A stretch of 64,000 nucleotides of DNA, from contig NZ_CP035934.2 of the NCBI RefSeq assembly GCF_003024525.3, positions 2,976,001-3,040,000 of the forward strand, read 5' to 3'. Made by a program: the position numbers and the translations under genes. Source of the stretch: Acinetobacter cumulans (lineage in GTDB: Bacteria; Pseudomonadota; Gammaproteobacteria; Pseudomonadales; Moraxellaceae). A model generated the notes under the pieces. That model ran no database searches. It saw nothing but the letters and a program-made list of their open reading frames with translations, and was not told where the DNA came from. Below are positions 54,322 to 63,519 of the stretch, piece after piece (the first letter of the stretch is position 1; the number at the start of each line of letters is the position of its first letter).

Positions 54322-55191
54322 ATGAATCTTGCTGCATTCGAAGCCTTTGTCAAAGTCATGGAAACAGGCTCTATTTCTTTGGCTGCAGATCAACTGTTTA
54401 TTACCCAGCCTGCGGTGACCAAGCGAATTCATAGCTTAGAAGAATATTTTGGTGTAAAGCTGTTTGAATCGGCTGGTCGTGGTGTACAAGCAACGCATGC
54501 CGCACATTCACTGTTACCTAAAGTTAAAAACTGGCTCAATGAATTGGGAGATATTCACCATACATTAAGCCATGAACAAGGCCAGATTCAGGGCAAGCTC
54601 AAAATTGGTACCAGTCATCATATTGGCTTACATCATTTACCTAACCATTTACGTAATTATGTACAAGCCTACCCAGATGTGACTTTAGATGTGCATTTTG
54701 TCGATTCAGAACAAGCACATGAAAAAGTACTGGCAGGTGATTTAGAACTGGCCTTTTTAACCTTACCTCCACAAGGTGATGAGCGTCTAAAATATGTCAA
54801 TATTTGGCAAGACCCATTGGTGTTTGTGGCTGCGCCATTTCATCCTCTTGCACAGCAAAGCCATTTAACCCTTGAAGATTTAATCCAATATCCAAGCTTG
54901 CTTCCTGCTGCGCAAACTTATACCACCCAAATCACATTGGCTGAGTTTGAAAAGCAAGGGATTAAACCTAAAATCACCATGAGTAATAATCCCTTAGAAT
55001 CTATTCGGATGTTGGCATCGATTGGTTTAGGTTGGTCTGTACTTCCAAAAACCATGATTAACCAAGACTTAAAGCAACTCGATATTGATTTGGTCATGCA
55101 CCGTCAATTGGGCATGGTTTGGCATCCTGGCCGTACACAATCTAAAGCCGCTGAAGCTTTGGTGTCGCTCATGAAGCAACATTTGGCTTAA
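54322..55191 (+). CDS. LysR-family transcriptional regulator
   Basis: The 289-residue protein has an N-terminal winged helix-turn-helix (about 1-60, 'FEAFVKVMETGSISLAADQLFITQPAVTKRIHSLEEYFG') and a periplasmic-binding-like co-inducer domain (about 88-289). GGGTGA lies five bases before ATG 54322. The nearest non-DUF genes are leuCDB, but no direct regulatory link is visible. Its own leader is unusually long if transcription starts at the promoter near 53907. Confidence 0.9.
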   Translation: MNLAAFEAFVKVMETGSISLAADQLFITQPAVTKRIHSLEEYFGVKLFESAGRGVQATHAAHSLLPKVKNWLNELGDIHHTLSHEQGQIQGKLKIGTSHHIGLHHLPNHLRNYVQAYPDVTLDVHFVDSEQAHEKVLAGDLELAFLTLPPQGDERLKYVNIWQDPLVFVAAPFHPLAQQSHLTLEDLIQYPSLLPAAQTYTTQITLAEFEKQGIKPKITMSNNPLESIRMLASIGLGWSVLPKTMINQDLKQLDIDLVMHRQLGMVWHPGRTQSKAAEALVSLMKQHLA

Positions 55192-55237
55192 GCCCACTTA
55201 TTGCATCAGTTATGTAGCAAACAAACTTTTACACATT

Positions 55238-55262
55238 AAAAAACGGCCTAGGCCGTTTTTTA
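55238..55262. terminator. Bidirectional terminator
   Basis: AAAACGGCC-TA-GGCCGTTTT with A and T runs lies between convergent genes. Confidence 0.9.
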
Positions 55263-55288
55263 ATGTTTGTTTGAATGAATCATTGGCT

Positions 55289-55795
55289 TTATGCAAAATG
55301 TGCAATAAAGACAGCAACAAAGATAAAAGCCAACAACACCCAAGCAAGACCTAAATTGGTACCACCCGCTTGCTCAAGTGCCTGATTTAAATCACTGGCT
55401 GATAACTGACGACGCACTTTGGCAATTTTTTGTTCGGCAAATTTTTTATACAGACTGTTTCCGACTAAACCTAAGCTCACCGACACCGCTATTCCAACGC
55501 CTTTGGCTTCAAATTTAAACATATTTTCGAGTATGCTTAACGTCACTAATAACGCGACGACCAGCGTACCATAGCCATACATTTTGCGATAAAACAACCA
55601 AATCACACCAAAGACAAATGCGCCCCAATTGATTCCCGCAACATGTTTCGTTGCAGTTAATTGCGAAAATGCCTTTTGATAATAATGCTGATATTTTTCT
55701 TCACCTACGAAACATTGCATGAGTTATTCATCGTGATAACTCAGTGCCGTTCTATGGCTTAAGGGAGGGGGTAAAACACTGGCTTCTTCATTCAT
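55289..55795 (-). pseudogene. DUF2628 membrane-protein gene with in-frame TAA near the N terminus
   Basis: The conserved body, 143 residues from the ATG at 55720, is a DUF2628 protein: a short soluble start (QCFVGEEKYQHYYQKAF), the G-A-F-V-F-G-V-I-W-L-F-Y-R-K-M-Y-G segment and hydrophobic stretches to the C terminus. That ATG has no ribosome-binding site. A well-placed AAGGA stands before an in-frame ATG at 55795, whose frame (MNEEASVLPPPLSHRTALSY then H-D-E) ends in TAA at 55724-55726 just four codons short of the conserved body. The intact paralogue at 56358-56852 has a leader of similar length, so this is probably one gene with a nonsense codon, or a re-initiating pair. Confidence 0.6.
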
Positions 55796-55960
55796 CTCAT
55801 TGTCCTTATTCTTATATTTTAGTTATCGCATTTGCTATACAACACACATCAAATCATCAATGTGATGTAAAAATTATTCAAAAGAAAAAGCCTCTGTACA
55901 AGTAAAACCCGACAGAGGCAAATACAAATTTTAGGGACTTTACCAATACCAACTGAGTAC

Positions 55961-56197
55961 TTAAACTGAATCCTCATGTAAAGACTCATTTAACTGATCG
56001 ACAATGATGGCCCACTCACCATCTGAGGCTATTTTTTCGGCCAAAAATTGACGTTGCCCCTCATTCCAATAATCAGCCTGTGTAATTTTAGTGTGCGCAT
56101 TGAGTTGATGGGTCGCAATAAACAAAGCTATCGCTTGTTCGCTTGAATCTAAGCCCAACTGTTCAAATAAGTGGGTCATTCTTGGTCGTACACTCAT
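55961..56197 (-). CDS. DUF2789 protein
   Basis: The 78-residue protein fits DUF2789: 'MTHLFEQLGLDSSEQAIALFIATHQL', then 'ADYWNEGQRQFLAEKIASDGEWAIIVDQLNESL'. It is soluble and helical, role unknown. It lies between the two DUF2628 genes. Confidence 0.8.
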   Translation of the reverse strand: MSVRPRMTHLFEQLGLDSSEQAIALFIATHQLNAHTKITQADYWNEGQRQFLAEKIASDGEWAIIVDQLNESLHEDSV

Positions 56198-56357
56198 CTT
56201 GTTCTCCTTATTTTACCCAATCAAAATATCAATTATGCTGTCATTAAGGATATAACATGGAACGTCCAAGCACTCAATTTAAACTGCGCTTATTGTCACC
56301 CACTGATTGAGAATACATACATATTCAATACGCCATGTGCTTCAGTCATTTAGCATA

Positions 56358-56852
56358 TCAATACTGTAAAAAAGGTGTCGTTAGCATGTAGCCCACAACC
56401 ATTTGTATACCTAACCATAAAATCGGTTGGCTCCACGATGTGCCCCCAGACTCTGCAAAAACCTGCGGACTGTACTTTGGCTGATGTTGATAGTCATGGA
56501 CTTTTTCTTGTGCAAAACGCGCATATAAATCTGACCCGATAAAGCCATAAACCACATGTGGCAATACAGAAATACCCAACAAAATTGGCCACGGAAGCCC
56601 AATAACAGCCCCAAGCATGCCGAGAAAAAACAATATCGACAGCAATAAAAAAAACTGTGCGTACATTTTGCGGTAAAGCAACCAATAGGCCCCAAACAAC
56701 AAACCGCCCCAATTAAAACGTGTAGGATTTTGCAATGCTTGTACATACGCACTTGCGCGAGGGCCAACAAACATTTTAAACAATGTGGCTGTAGAAACAG
56801 AACTTGCACTCGATGTATGGGCTTCAGACTGATGCGTCAATTTAAAAGTCAC
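56358..56852 (-). CDS. DUF2628 membrane protein, intact paralogue
   Basis: The 164-residue protein is the paralogue of the interrupted gene at 55289-55795: after a Ser/Thr-rich lead (about 1-25) comes F-V-G-P-R-A-S-A-Y-V, then W-G-G-L-L-F-G-A-Y-W-L-L-Y-R-K-M-Y-A and four hydrophobic segments. It is an inner-membrane protein of unknown function. Confidence 0.78.
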   Translation of the reverse strand: MTFKLTHQSEAHTSSASSVSTATLFKMFVGPRASAYVQALQNPTRFNWGGLLFGAYWLLYRKMYAQFFLLLSILFFLGMLGAVIGLPWPILLGISVLPHVVYGFIGSDLYARFAQEKVHDYQHQPKYSPQVFAESGGTSWSQPILWLGIQMVVGYMLTTPFLQY

Positions 56853-56994
56853 TCTTGATCATTGGATAATGTGCCCATGTAGGCAAAACCACTTCAAGCA
56901 AAGCAATGTATTGAAGGCTCTGCTTTACTTAAATGACGGTTTTCGATGTCGTGTGATGTGTATTCAACACCACTTTAAAAAAGCATGAGGGTCT

Positions 56995-57645
56995 TTAAAT
57001 TGACCAATCTTGAATTTCCCAACCCTGCTCTTTAGCCAAAGCTTCAAGGCGGTCATCAGGATTTACCGCAATTGCATGATCTGCATATTCCAATAAAAAA
57101 CGGTCGTTAATTGAATCTGAATATGCCCAAGACTCTGTCACATCACGCCCTTGTAGCCATTGATCTAAGCGCGCCAACTTGCCTTGTTGATAACATGGAA
57201 TATTGGTCACTTTACCAGTGTATTTTCCGTCTTTCACTTCTGCATTGGTGGCAATGACCTCTTGAATGCCAAATTCATGAAAAATAGGCGCAGTAATAAA
57301 ATCAGATGTCGCTGTAATGCCCACCAGTTGGTGACCCATTTCTTGATGTTTTTGAATGGCTTTAAAACCCTCAGGGCGCATTTGAGGACGAATCACTTTT
57401 TGCATAAATAACTGATGTAATTCTGTTAAATAGGCATTGTCATGCTGTGTTAAAAATTCAAATACAAATTCGTTATAGGCAATCGGATCAAGCTGACCTT
57501 TTTTATAATCTTCATAAAATTTGTCATTCATCGCGCGATGATGAATTGGATCTACCAAGCCCTCATTCACCAAAAACTCCCCCCAAGAATGGTCAGAATC
57601 TGTATTTAATAAGGTGTGATCAAGATCAAAGAGCGCCAATTTCAT
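56995..57645 (-). CDS. HAD-IB family phosphatase (SerB-like)
   Basis: The 216-residue HAD hydrolase has motif I F-D-L-D-H-T-L-L (Asp7/Asp9), motif II 'GITATSDFIT', Lys in 'GKLARLDQW' and motif III 'YSDSINDRFLLEYADHAIAVNPD'. It resembles HAD-IB phosphatases acting on small phosphorylated metabolites such as phosphoserine or phosphocholine, but the substrate is open. It is divergent from rppH. Confidence 0.87.
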   Translation of the reverse strand: MKLALFDLDHTLLNTDSDHSWGEFLVNEGLVDPIHHRAMNDKFYEDYKKGQLDPIAYNEFVFEFLTQHDNAYLTELHQLFMQKVIRPQMRPEGFKAIQKHQEMGHQLVGITATSDFITAPIFHEFGIQEVIATNAEVKDGKYTGKVTNIPCYQQGKLARLDQWLQGRDVTESWAYSDSINDRFLLEYADHAIAVNPDDRLEALAKEQGWEIQDWSI

Positions 57646-57827
57646 GAAAATACTCGTAAAAGCTGAAATTTAAGAAAAAAATTGTAAATCTATCTCCGCT
57701 AGTCGATAGAAATTCGTTAAGATCATAGCAATTTTAACATTTTTACACTTTGCTTTTTTCGAGCTGGATTAAAAATTCATGATCCCCGAAGGCAAAGATA
57801 TAAATTACACAATATTTAGGTAGCCAA

Positions 57828-58307
57828 ATGATCGACTCAGAAGGTTTCCGACCGAATGTCGGGATCATTTTGGCAAACGATTTTGGACAGGTTTTATGGG
57901 CAAAGCGCATTGGTCACAATGCTTGGCAATTTCCGCAAGGAGGTATTCAGCATGGTGAAACCCCTGAAGAGGCACTCTTTCGTGAACTCCGCGAAGAAGT
58001 AGGCTTATTGCCCGAACACGTCGAAATTATTGCGCAGACTAAAGGGTGGCTGCGCTACCGTTTGCCAAACCGTTATATACGCATGGACTCAGATCCAGTA
58101 TGTATTGGTCAAAAACAGAAATGGTTTTTGCTGAAGCTGACGGCTTCTGTCAAAAACATTCAACTGGATTTGTCTGATCCACCTGAATTTGATCAATGGC
58201 AGTGGGTAAGTTATTGGTATCCACTGGGACAAGTGGTCAATTTTAAGCGCGATGTATACCGCAAAGCGATGGTGGAACTATGCAATCAGTTGCCCCAAAA
58301 AATATAA
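57828..58307 (+). CDS. rppH: RNA pyrophosphohydrolase RppH
   Basis: The 159-residue Nudix enzyme removes pyrophosphate from 5' triphosphate RNA, exposing it to RNase E. It begins [15 protein letters not shown] and has the Nudix box [20 protein letters not shown] at about 39-58. It is followed after 75 bases by ptsP, the usual gammaproteobacterial neighbour. Confidence 0.96.
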   Translation: MIDSEGFRPNVGIILANDFGQVLWAKRIGHNAWQFPQGGIQHGETPEEALFRELREEVGLLPEHVEIIAQTKGWLRYRLPNRYIRMDSDPVCIGQKQKWFLLKLTASVKNIQLDLSDPPEFDQWQWVSYWYPLGQVVNFKRDVYRKAMVELCNQLPQKI

Positions 58308-58382
58308 AAAATCGCAACACATTGCAGATTTTTCAGAGAACTATTGATATAAATTAAATGTCATAACAAAGGAGCAGGCCCG

Positions 58383-60680
58383 ATGTCGAATATGCAACTG
58401 GATACCCTCAGACGCATCGTCCAAGAGATTAATGCGTCAACCAGTTTGCATGAATCTTTAGATATTATGGTCAAGCAGGTTGCTGAAGCCATGCATGTCG
58501 ATGTCTGCTCTATTTATTTGCTCGATGAGCGTAATCATCGTTACCTACTCATGGCCTCTAAGGGTCTTAATCCTGACTCAGTTGGCCATGTTTCACTAGA
58601 CACCAATGAGGGTTTGGTTGGGCTGGTGGGTCAACGTGAAGAAATTGTCAACTTAGACAATGCGCCAAAGCACGAGCGCTTTTTATACCTTCCAGAAACT
58701 GGCGAAGAAATCTATAACTCATTCTTAGGCGTACCTGTCATGTACCGCCGAAAAGTAATGGGTGTGCTGGTGGTTCAAAATAAAGAATCTCAGGACTTTT
58801 CTGAAGCAGCTGAATCTTTCCTCGTGACGCTCTGTGCACAGCTCTCTGGCGTCATTGCGCATGCACATGCTGTGGGCAATATTGACGTATTCCGCAAACC
58901 GAGCAACTTGCCTGCCTACAAAACTTTCCAAGGGATTTCAGGTTCTGGCGGTATTGCGCTTGGTCGCGCAGTCATTCTATATCCACCTGCAGATTTAGCT
59001 TCTGTGCCTGACCGCGAAGCTGATGACATCAGTGAAGAACTCGAACTCCTCGATCATGCCATTGATTCGGTGCGTCAGGAAATTCAGTCTCTAGATGACA
59101 AAATGCAAGACGCGCTGATGGCCGAAGAGCGTGCGCTATTTAGCGTGTTCCTGCGCATGTTGGATGAAAATGCCCTCCCCGCAGAAATTAAAGATGAAAT
59201 CCGTGACGGGAACTGGGCGCAAGGTGCTGTACGTAATGTGATTGATAAGCACATTGCGCTGTTTGCGCAAATGGAAGATGACTACTTACGTGAACGGGTC
59301 TCTGATTTAAAAGATTTGGGCCGACGCATTTTGGCTTTTTTACAAGAAGCCGATGCCAGTCACCGTGAAATTACCGATGAAAGCATTTTAATTGGTGATG
59401 AAATTTCGACCGCCGCTTTAGTGGAATTACCTGTCGATAAGATTGCAGCCATTGTGACCACCGAAGGCGCAATGAACTCACACATGGTCATTGTGGCGCG
59501 TGCATTAGGTATTCCGACTGTGGTCGGCGTGACTGAATTACCCATCAATACGCTCGATGATGTTGAGATGATTGTGGATGCGCATCAGGGCCGTGTATTC
59601 ATTAATCCACCACGTCGTCTGCGTACACGTTATAAAGAAATTCAAAAAGAAGAAGAACAGATCGCCAAAGATCTCAAGCAGTATGAAACCAAAGATGCGA
59701 TTACCCCTGATGGTGTAGCGGTACGTTTATTTGTGAATACTGGTCTGATGATTGACGTGGTCCGTGGTGTACAGCGTGGTGCTAAAGGTGTAGGGCTTTA
59801 TCGCTCTGAAATTCCGTTTATGCTCCGTGACCGCTTCCCTGGCGAAGAAGAACAACGCACCATTTACCGTCAGCAATTGAGCCACTTTGCCAATAAACCT
59901 GTGGTGATGCGTACCCTCGATATTGGTGCAGACAAAGATTTACCTTATTTCTCCATTGAAGAAGAAAACTCAGCATTGGGCTGGCGCGGTATTCGCTTTA
60001 CCCTCGATCACCCTGAGATTTTCTCTTCACAAATTCGCGCCATGCTCAAAGCCAGTATTGGCCTGAATAACTTGCACATTTTACTGCCTATGGTGACCAG
60101 TGTCAGTGAAGTTGAAGAAGCACTCTATTTACTAGACCGTGACTGGCAAGCTGTTCAAGAAGAAGAACAGGTGAAAATCACCAAACCGAAAATTGGTATT
60201 ATGGTGGAAGTACCAAGTGTGCTGTTACAAATTGAAGAATTTGCACATTTGGTTGACTTTTTCTCGGTGGGTTCCAACGACTTAACTCAATATTTATTGG
60301 CGGTAGACCGAAATAACCCACGCGTAGCCAATGTCTATTCGCACTTACACCCTGCCGTATTAAAAGCCCTCACCCGCTTGGTGCAAGAGTGCCATAAATA
60401 CGATAAACCTGTGAGCATTTGCGGTGAAATGGCTGGCGATCCTATTTCGGCCGTATTATTGATGGCGATGGGCTTTAATACCCTGTCGATGAGTTCAAGT
60501 AATATTTTGCGGGTGCGTAAAGCCATTTGCCATGTGCCAATGACCGATGCACAAGCGTTACTTGAGCATGTATTAAAAATGAATAATCCACTGATGGTGA
60601 AAAGTTGGATGGAATATTATTTTAGAACGCATGGCCTAGGTGACATGGTCAAAGCCTCTACACGTATTGTGAGCCTTTAA
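58383..60680 (+). CDS. ptsP: Phosphoenolpyruvate-protein phosphotransferase PtsP (EI-Ntr)
   Basis: The 765-residue protein starts the nitrogen PTS by taking phosphate from PEP. It has an N-terminal GAF domain (about 1-165), a PEP-utilisers N domain, the phosphohistidine domain with His367 in A-M-N-S-H-M-V-I-V-A-R-A-L-G-I-P, and the C-terminal PEP-binding TIM barrel ('LYRSEIPFM', 'GIMVEVPSVLLQIEEFA', 'DFFSVGSNDLTQYLLAVDRNN'). A GGAGCAGG site precedes the ATG. Confidence 0.96.
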   Translation: MSNMQLDTLRRIVQEINASTSLHESLDIMVKQVAEAMHVDVCSIYLLDERNHRYLLMASKGLNPDSVGHVSLDTNEGLVGLVGQREEIVNLDNAPKHERFLYLPETGEEIYNSFLGVPVMYRRKVMGVLVVQNKESQDFSEAAESFLVTLCAQLSGVIAHAHAVGNIDVFRKPSNLPAYKTFQGISGSGGIALGRAVILYPPADLASVPDREADDISEELELLDHAIDSVRQEIQSLDDKMQDALMAEERALFSVFLRMLDENALPAEIKDEIRDGNWAQGAVRNVIDKHIALFAQMEDDYLRERVSDLKDLGRRILAFLQEADASHREITDESILIGDEISTAALVELPVDKIAAIVTTEGAMNSHMVIVARALGIPTVVGVTELPINTLDDVEMIVDAHQGRVFINPPRRLRTRYKEIQKEEEQIAKDLKQYETKDAITPDGVAVRLFVNTGLMIDVVRGVQRGAKGVGLYRSEIPFMLRDRFPGEEEQRTIYRQQLSHFANKPVVMRTLDIGADKDLPYFSIEEENSALGWRGIRFTLDHPEIFSSQIRAMLKASIGLNNLHILLPMVTSVSEVEEALYLLDRDWQAVQEEEQVKITKPKIGIMVEVPSVLLQIEEFAHLVDFFSVGSNDLTQYLLAVDRNNPRVANVYSHLHPAVLKALTRLVQECHKYDKPVSICGEMAGDPISAVLLMAMGFNTLSMSSSNILRVRKAICHVPMTDAQALLEHVLKMNNPLMVKSWMEYYFRTHGLGDMVKASTRIVSL

Positions 60681-60716
60681 TTCACGGGCTCAGCTTATTT
60701 TTCATGGCAGGTGCCT

Positions 60717-61187
60717 ATGGATTTTATTCTGTTTTTAGTTTTTGCAGGTGTGGTGTTTTATTTTAACCAAATCAAACCACGCCAAAATCAGCGCGCGAAC
60801 ACGGAGCTCGAGGAACGTGCACCCCAACAGGTGCTACGCCAAAAACCGATCAAAATAGAAACATCATCACCAAGCCCTACCACATACTCGCGTCAGACGA
60901 TTGAACGCCCACGCATGCCTCCTTTACACGGCATTGAAATATCAGCAACCCAATGCCGACGCCTAGGTAAGGATGATCCTTCAGTGATTGCAGCCCAGTT
61001 AAATAAAGCGTACTCGACTGGCACAGGCCATCCCCCTTCTTTCTTTGATCAGCTTAAACAGCAGTTAGAAAAAGTGGCTCAATCTGCCCAAGAGCATAGT
61101 CACTCAACATCCCCGACAGCGCCAACCTTAAGCAAACAACTCCATAAAATCTTTGATGATTTATTTTCCGAGCAACGCCCACGCTAA
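60717..61187 (+). CDS. Membrane-anchored small protein, function unknown
   Basis: The 156-residue protein starts with a hydrophobic helix (about 2-17, DFILFLVFAGVVFYF) followed by a polar region rich in Pro/Thr/Ser and a helical part with 'KDDPSVIAAQLNKAYSTG'. No domain is recognised. CAGG lies five bases before ATG 60717; a GTG two codons upstream is rejected. It follows ptsP closely and may share its transcript. Confidence 0.55.
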   Translation: MDFILFLVFAGVVFYFNQIKPRQNQRANTELEERAPQQVLRQKPIKIETSSPSPTTYSRQTIERPRMPPLHGIEISATQCRRLGKDDPSVIAAQLNKAYSTGTGHPPSFFDQLKQQLEKVAQSAQEHSHSTSPTAPTLSKQLHKIFDDLFSEQRPR

Positions 61188-61307
61188 ATTCAGCGTATAT
61201 AACCTTATAGACTCAGAACTAAACGCAGTTACTGCTTGCAATACCAGCAAATAAAACGCTATAAAATCAATACTATTCAATCATTCACACACAACTGAAG
61301 TGACACT

Positions 61308-61889
61308 ATGAATGTCGGTATCTTGTTATTTAATGAAGTAGAAGTCTTAGATTTTGCAGGCCCTTTTGAAGTCTTTTCAATTTGTAGCAATGCAGAGCAA
61401 AAAAAATTATTTAATGTATTTACTGTATCTGAGCACGCTCAAATTAGTGCTCGCAATGGATTGCAAATCACCAGCCATTACACCTTAGACACTGCCCCGC
61501 ATATTGATATTCTTGTGATTCCAGGTGGACTTGGGGCCGAAACTGTCGAAATGTATAACGTGCCACTCAGACAATGGCTACTGCAGCGTCATGCACAGGC
61601 TCAACTGACTTTTTCGATTTGTACAGGTGCATTTATTTTGGCAGAAGCTGGTTTGCTAAATGGTTTAAAAGCCACAACACACTGGATGGACATTGCACGT
61701 CTCACGCAAGATTATCCGCACATTGAAGTACTCAGCGATGTGAAATATGTTGATGAAGGCAAAATCATTACTGCTGCGGGGATTTCTTCGGGGATCAATG
61801 CATCGCTTTATATTGTGGCCAAATTGCATGGCTTAGAGATTGCGAAGCAAACAGCAAAACGTATGGAATATGATGCAGCATTTGTTTAA
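61308..61889 (+). CDS. DJ-1/PfpI family protein
   Basis: The 193-residue protein has the DJ-1 fold: 'GILLFNEVEVLDFAGPFEVFSI', then 'IDILVIPGGLGAETVEM' and the nucleophile Cys105 in F-S-I-C-T-G-A-F-I-L-A-E-A-G-L-L. The early E and the following His/Asp residues fit isonitrile hydratase-like members, but the role is open. Its stop overlaps the stop of the convergent gene by three bases. Confidence 0.85.
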   Translation: MNVGILLFNEVEVLDFAGPFEVFSICSNAEQKKLFNVFTVSEHAQISARNGLQITSHYTLDTAPHIDILVIPGGLGAETVEMYNVPLRQWLLQRHAQAQLTFSICTGAFILAEAGLLNGLKATTHWMDIARLTQDYPHIEVLSDVKYVDEGKIITAAGISSGINASLYIVAKLHGLEIAKQTAKRMEYDAAFV

Positions 61890-62101
61890 GTAGATGTTGA
61901 AGAAGAATTTAACCTACTAGAAAATACACCGAAATAAAAAGGGAGATAATCATTCGAATATCCCCCTTTTTTGTGCTTTGCATAGCCACGTTTGGCATTT
62001 TTCTTTCGATCTACAAAAGTTTGGCTTTTGTTAAAATCGTTCATGTGTTTTGCCACAAAGTTGCGAACTTCAACTTCAGGCAGGACTTTTTTCTTTGCCA
62101 T
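61886..62101 (-). CDS. Small basic conserved protein
   Basis: The 71-residue protein begins MAKKKVLPEVEVRNFVAKHM; its K-R-G-Y-A-K-H-K-K-G core is strongly basic. The first 45 residues have the look of a small conserved family (N-K-S-Q-T-F-V-D-R-K-K), while the C-terminal 25 are hydrophobic/Ser-Thr-rich and may be a tail. ATG 62101 follows GGTGA at six bases. Overlaps the PfpI stop. Confidence 0.6.
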   Translation of the reverse strand: MAKKKVLPEVEVRNFVAKHMNDFNKSQTFVDRKKNAKRGYAKHKKGGYSNDYLPFYFGVFSSRLNSSSTST

Positions 62102-62194
62102 TTGCATTCACCTTTTTGCCTATGTAGCACCCTCGTGCTGTAGTGCATATATTGGGCAATTTTTGGCAAATTTCAAGCCTTATTTTAAATGCCT

Positions 62195-62848
62195 TTAAAA
62201 TAAGCTCGCATAGACTGGCGCCATTACATTCAGTTCTTTATACAACAGACTGACCGCCAAAAAGCCCATTACACAGGCCAAGCTACGTACCAGCATTTTC
62301 TGTACATGTAGCGGTTTGAGCACTTTCTTTAAACTGAGCGAACAGAAAATATAAAGCCCGCCAATGAATGCCAAAGTCAGCAAAGTCACAGACATCAGCA
62401 TCGGGCTTTTTTCCTGCAAAGACACCGAACCAAAAATTGCTGGTACCAAAGCCAAATAAAAAGAAATGGTTTTCGGATTACTCAAGGTAATCAGCAAACC
62501 ATCTTTATAGGCCGAAAAGGTTTTACCCAAATTCATTTCATTTGAGCTTGCCAATAAATCGCCTTTAAAAGTCCAAAACTGGTAAGCCAAATACAGCAAA
62601 TAACAGCTTGAAAAAATAATTAAATAAAATGAAAAATTCGGGCTGAGCTGATTGATATAACTTAATAAAAAAATCGATGCTGATAGATAAAGCATATCTG
62701 CTGTCATCAGGCCCAAGAGCATGACCATCCCAGCTTGATAACCTTGCGATAAGGTTTTAAACATGAGACCTGTCATACCCGGCCCTGGCAATAAAGCAGC
62801 CAAAAATAAAGTAAAAATATAAGTCGAAAGCTGTGTGAAATGTTCCAT
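62195..62848 (-). CDS. LysE-family amino acid exporter
   Basis: The 217-residue inner-membrane protein has six helices and the LysE/RhtB pattern 'LAALLPGPGMTGLMFKTLSQGYQAG' near its N terminus, 'KDGLLITLSNPKTISFYLALVPAIF' in the middle. It is divergent from an Lrp/AsnC regulator, which likely controls it. Confidence 0.88.
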   Translation of the reverse strand: MEHFTQLSTYIFTLFLAALLPGPGMTGLMFKTLSQGYQAGMVMLLGLMTADMLYLSASIFLLSYINQLSPNFSFYLIIFSSCYLLYLAYQFWTFKGDLLASSNEMNLGKTFSAYKDGLLITLSNPKTISFYLALVPAIFGSVSLQEKSPMLMSVTLLTLAFIGGLYIFCSLSLKKVLKPLHVQKMLVRSLACVMGFLAVSLLYKELNVMAPVYASLF

Positions 62849-62941
62849 TTTGCAAAGGTATGATGAGCAATGAATGGCACTATTTTTGAATAATTTTATG
62901 GGTAAAACTGATCTATTTATTTTATAAAAAGCACATAAAAG

Positions 62942-62984
62942 GGTATAAATAACCTATAAATTTATTTTTAAGGTAATTTATACC
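62942..62984. promoter_or_regulatory. Paired Lrp-type operator candidate
   Basis: GGTATAAATAACC (62942-62954) and GGTAATTTATACC (62972-62984) are inverted copies (12 of 13 match), 30 bp centre to centre, i.e. about three helical turns. The second abuts the regulator's ATG at 62986. Confidence 0.6.
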
Positions 62985-62985
62985 A

Positions 62986-63459
62986 ATGAGCCTTTTAGAC
63001 AAGACAGATGCCAAAATTTTAAAAATCCTGCAAGAAGATTCCCGTACCACCAATGCGGAACTAGCCGAACAGATTGGTATGTCGACTTCACCCTGCTGGC
63101 GTCGGGTCAAACAGCTTGAGGACACGCAAGTGATTAAAGGCTATGGCGTCTTATTAGACCGTAAAAAAATTGGTCAAGGCGTGATGGTGTTTATCCGCGT
63201 GTCGATTGATAGCCATAGCGAAAAAGAAGCCAAAAAATTTGAAGAACGTGTGACTGAGCTGGAGCATGTGGTCGCGTGTTATAGCGTGGGCGGTGATGCA
63301 GATTTCTTGCTGCAAGTCGTATCACCGGATTTAGACACTTATGCTGAGTTTTCGATGTCGACGATCCGCCGCTTACCCGGCATTAAAGAAATGCAGAGTA
63401 TTTTTGTGCTGAAAGAAATTAAGCCTTTCTTGGGCTATCCGATTCACAGTCAGAAATAA
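62986..63459 (+). CDS. Lrp/AsnC-family transcriptional regulator
   Basis: The 157-residue protein has an N-terminal helix-turn-helix (about 8-55, 'DAKILKILQEDSRTTNAELAEQIGMSTSPCWRRVKQLE') and an RAM/AsnC effector domain ('VVACYSVGGDADFLLQVVSPDLDTYAEF'). It is the divergent partner of the LysE-type exporter and most likely activates it on amino-acid binding while also binding its own promoter. Confidence 0.92.
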   Translation: MSLLDKTDAKILKILQEDSRTTNAELAEQIGMSTSPCWRRVKQLEDTQVIKGYGVLLDRKKIGQGVMVFIRVSIDSHSEKEAKKFEERVTELEHVVACYSVGGDADFLLQVVSPDLDTYAEFSMSTIRRLPGIKEMQSIFVLKEIKPFLGYPIHSQK

Positions 63460-63485
63460 AATACTGACTGAAGCCCTCTCCCTAA

Positions 63486-63506
63486 CCCTCTCCCAAAGGG
63501 AGAGGG
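63486..63506. repeat. CCCTCTCCC-AAA-GGGAGAGGG inverted repeat
   Basis: A perfect nine-base inverted repeat in the gap between the Lrp gene and the acyl-CoA dehydrogenase, with a second CCCTCTCCC just upstream. Similar sequences recur widely in bacteria as interspersed palindromes and may act as terminators here. Confidence 0.65.
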
Positions 63507-63519
63507 AATTCCAAAGTAT

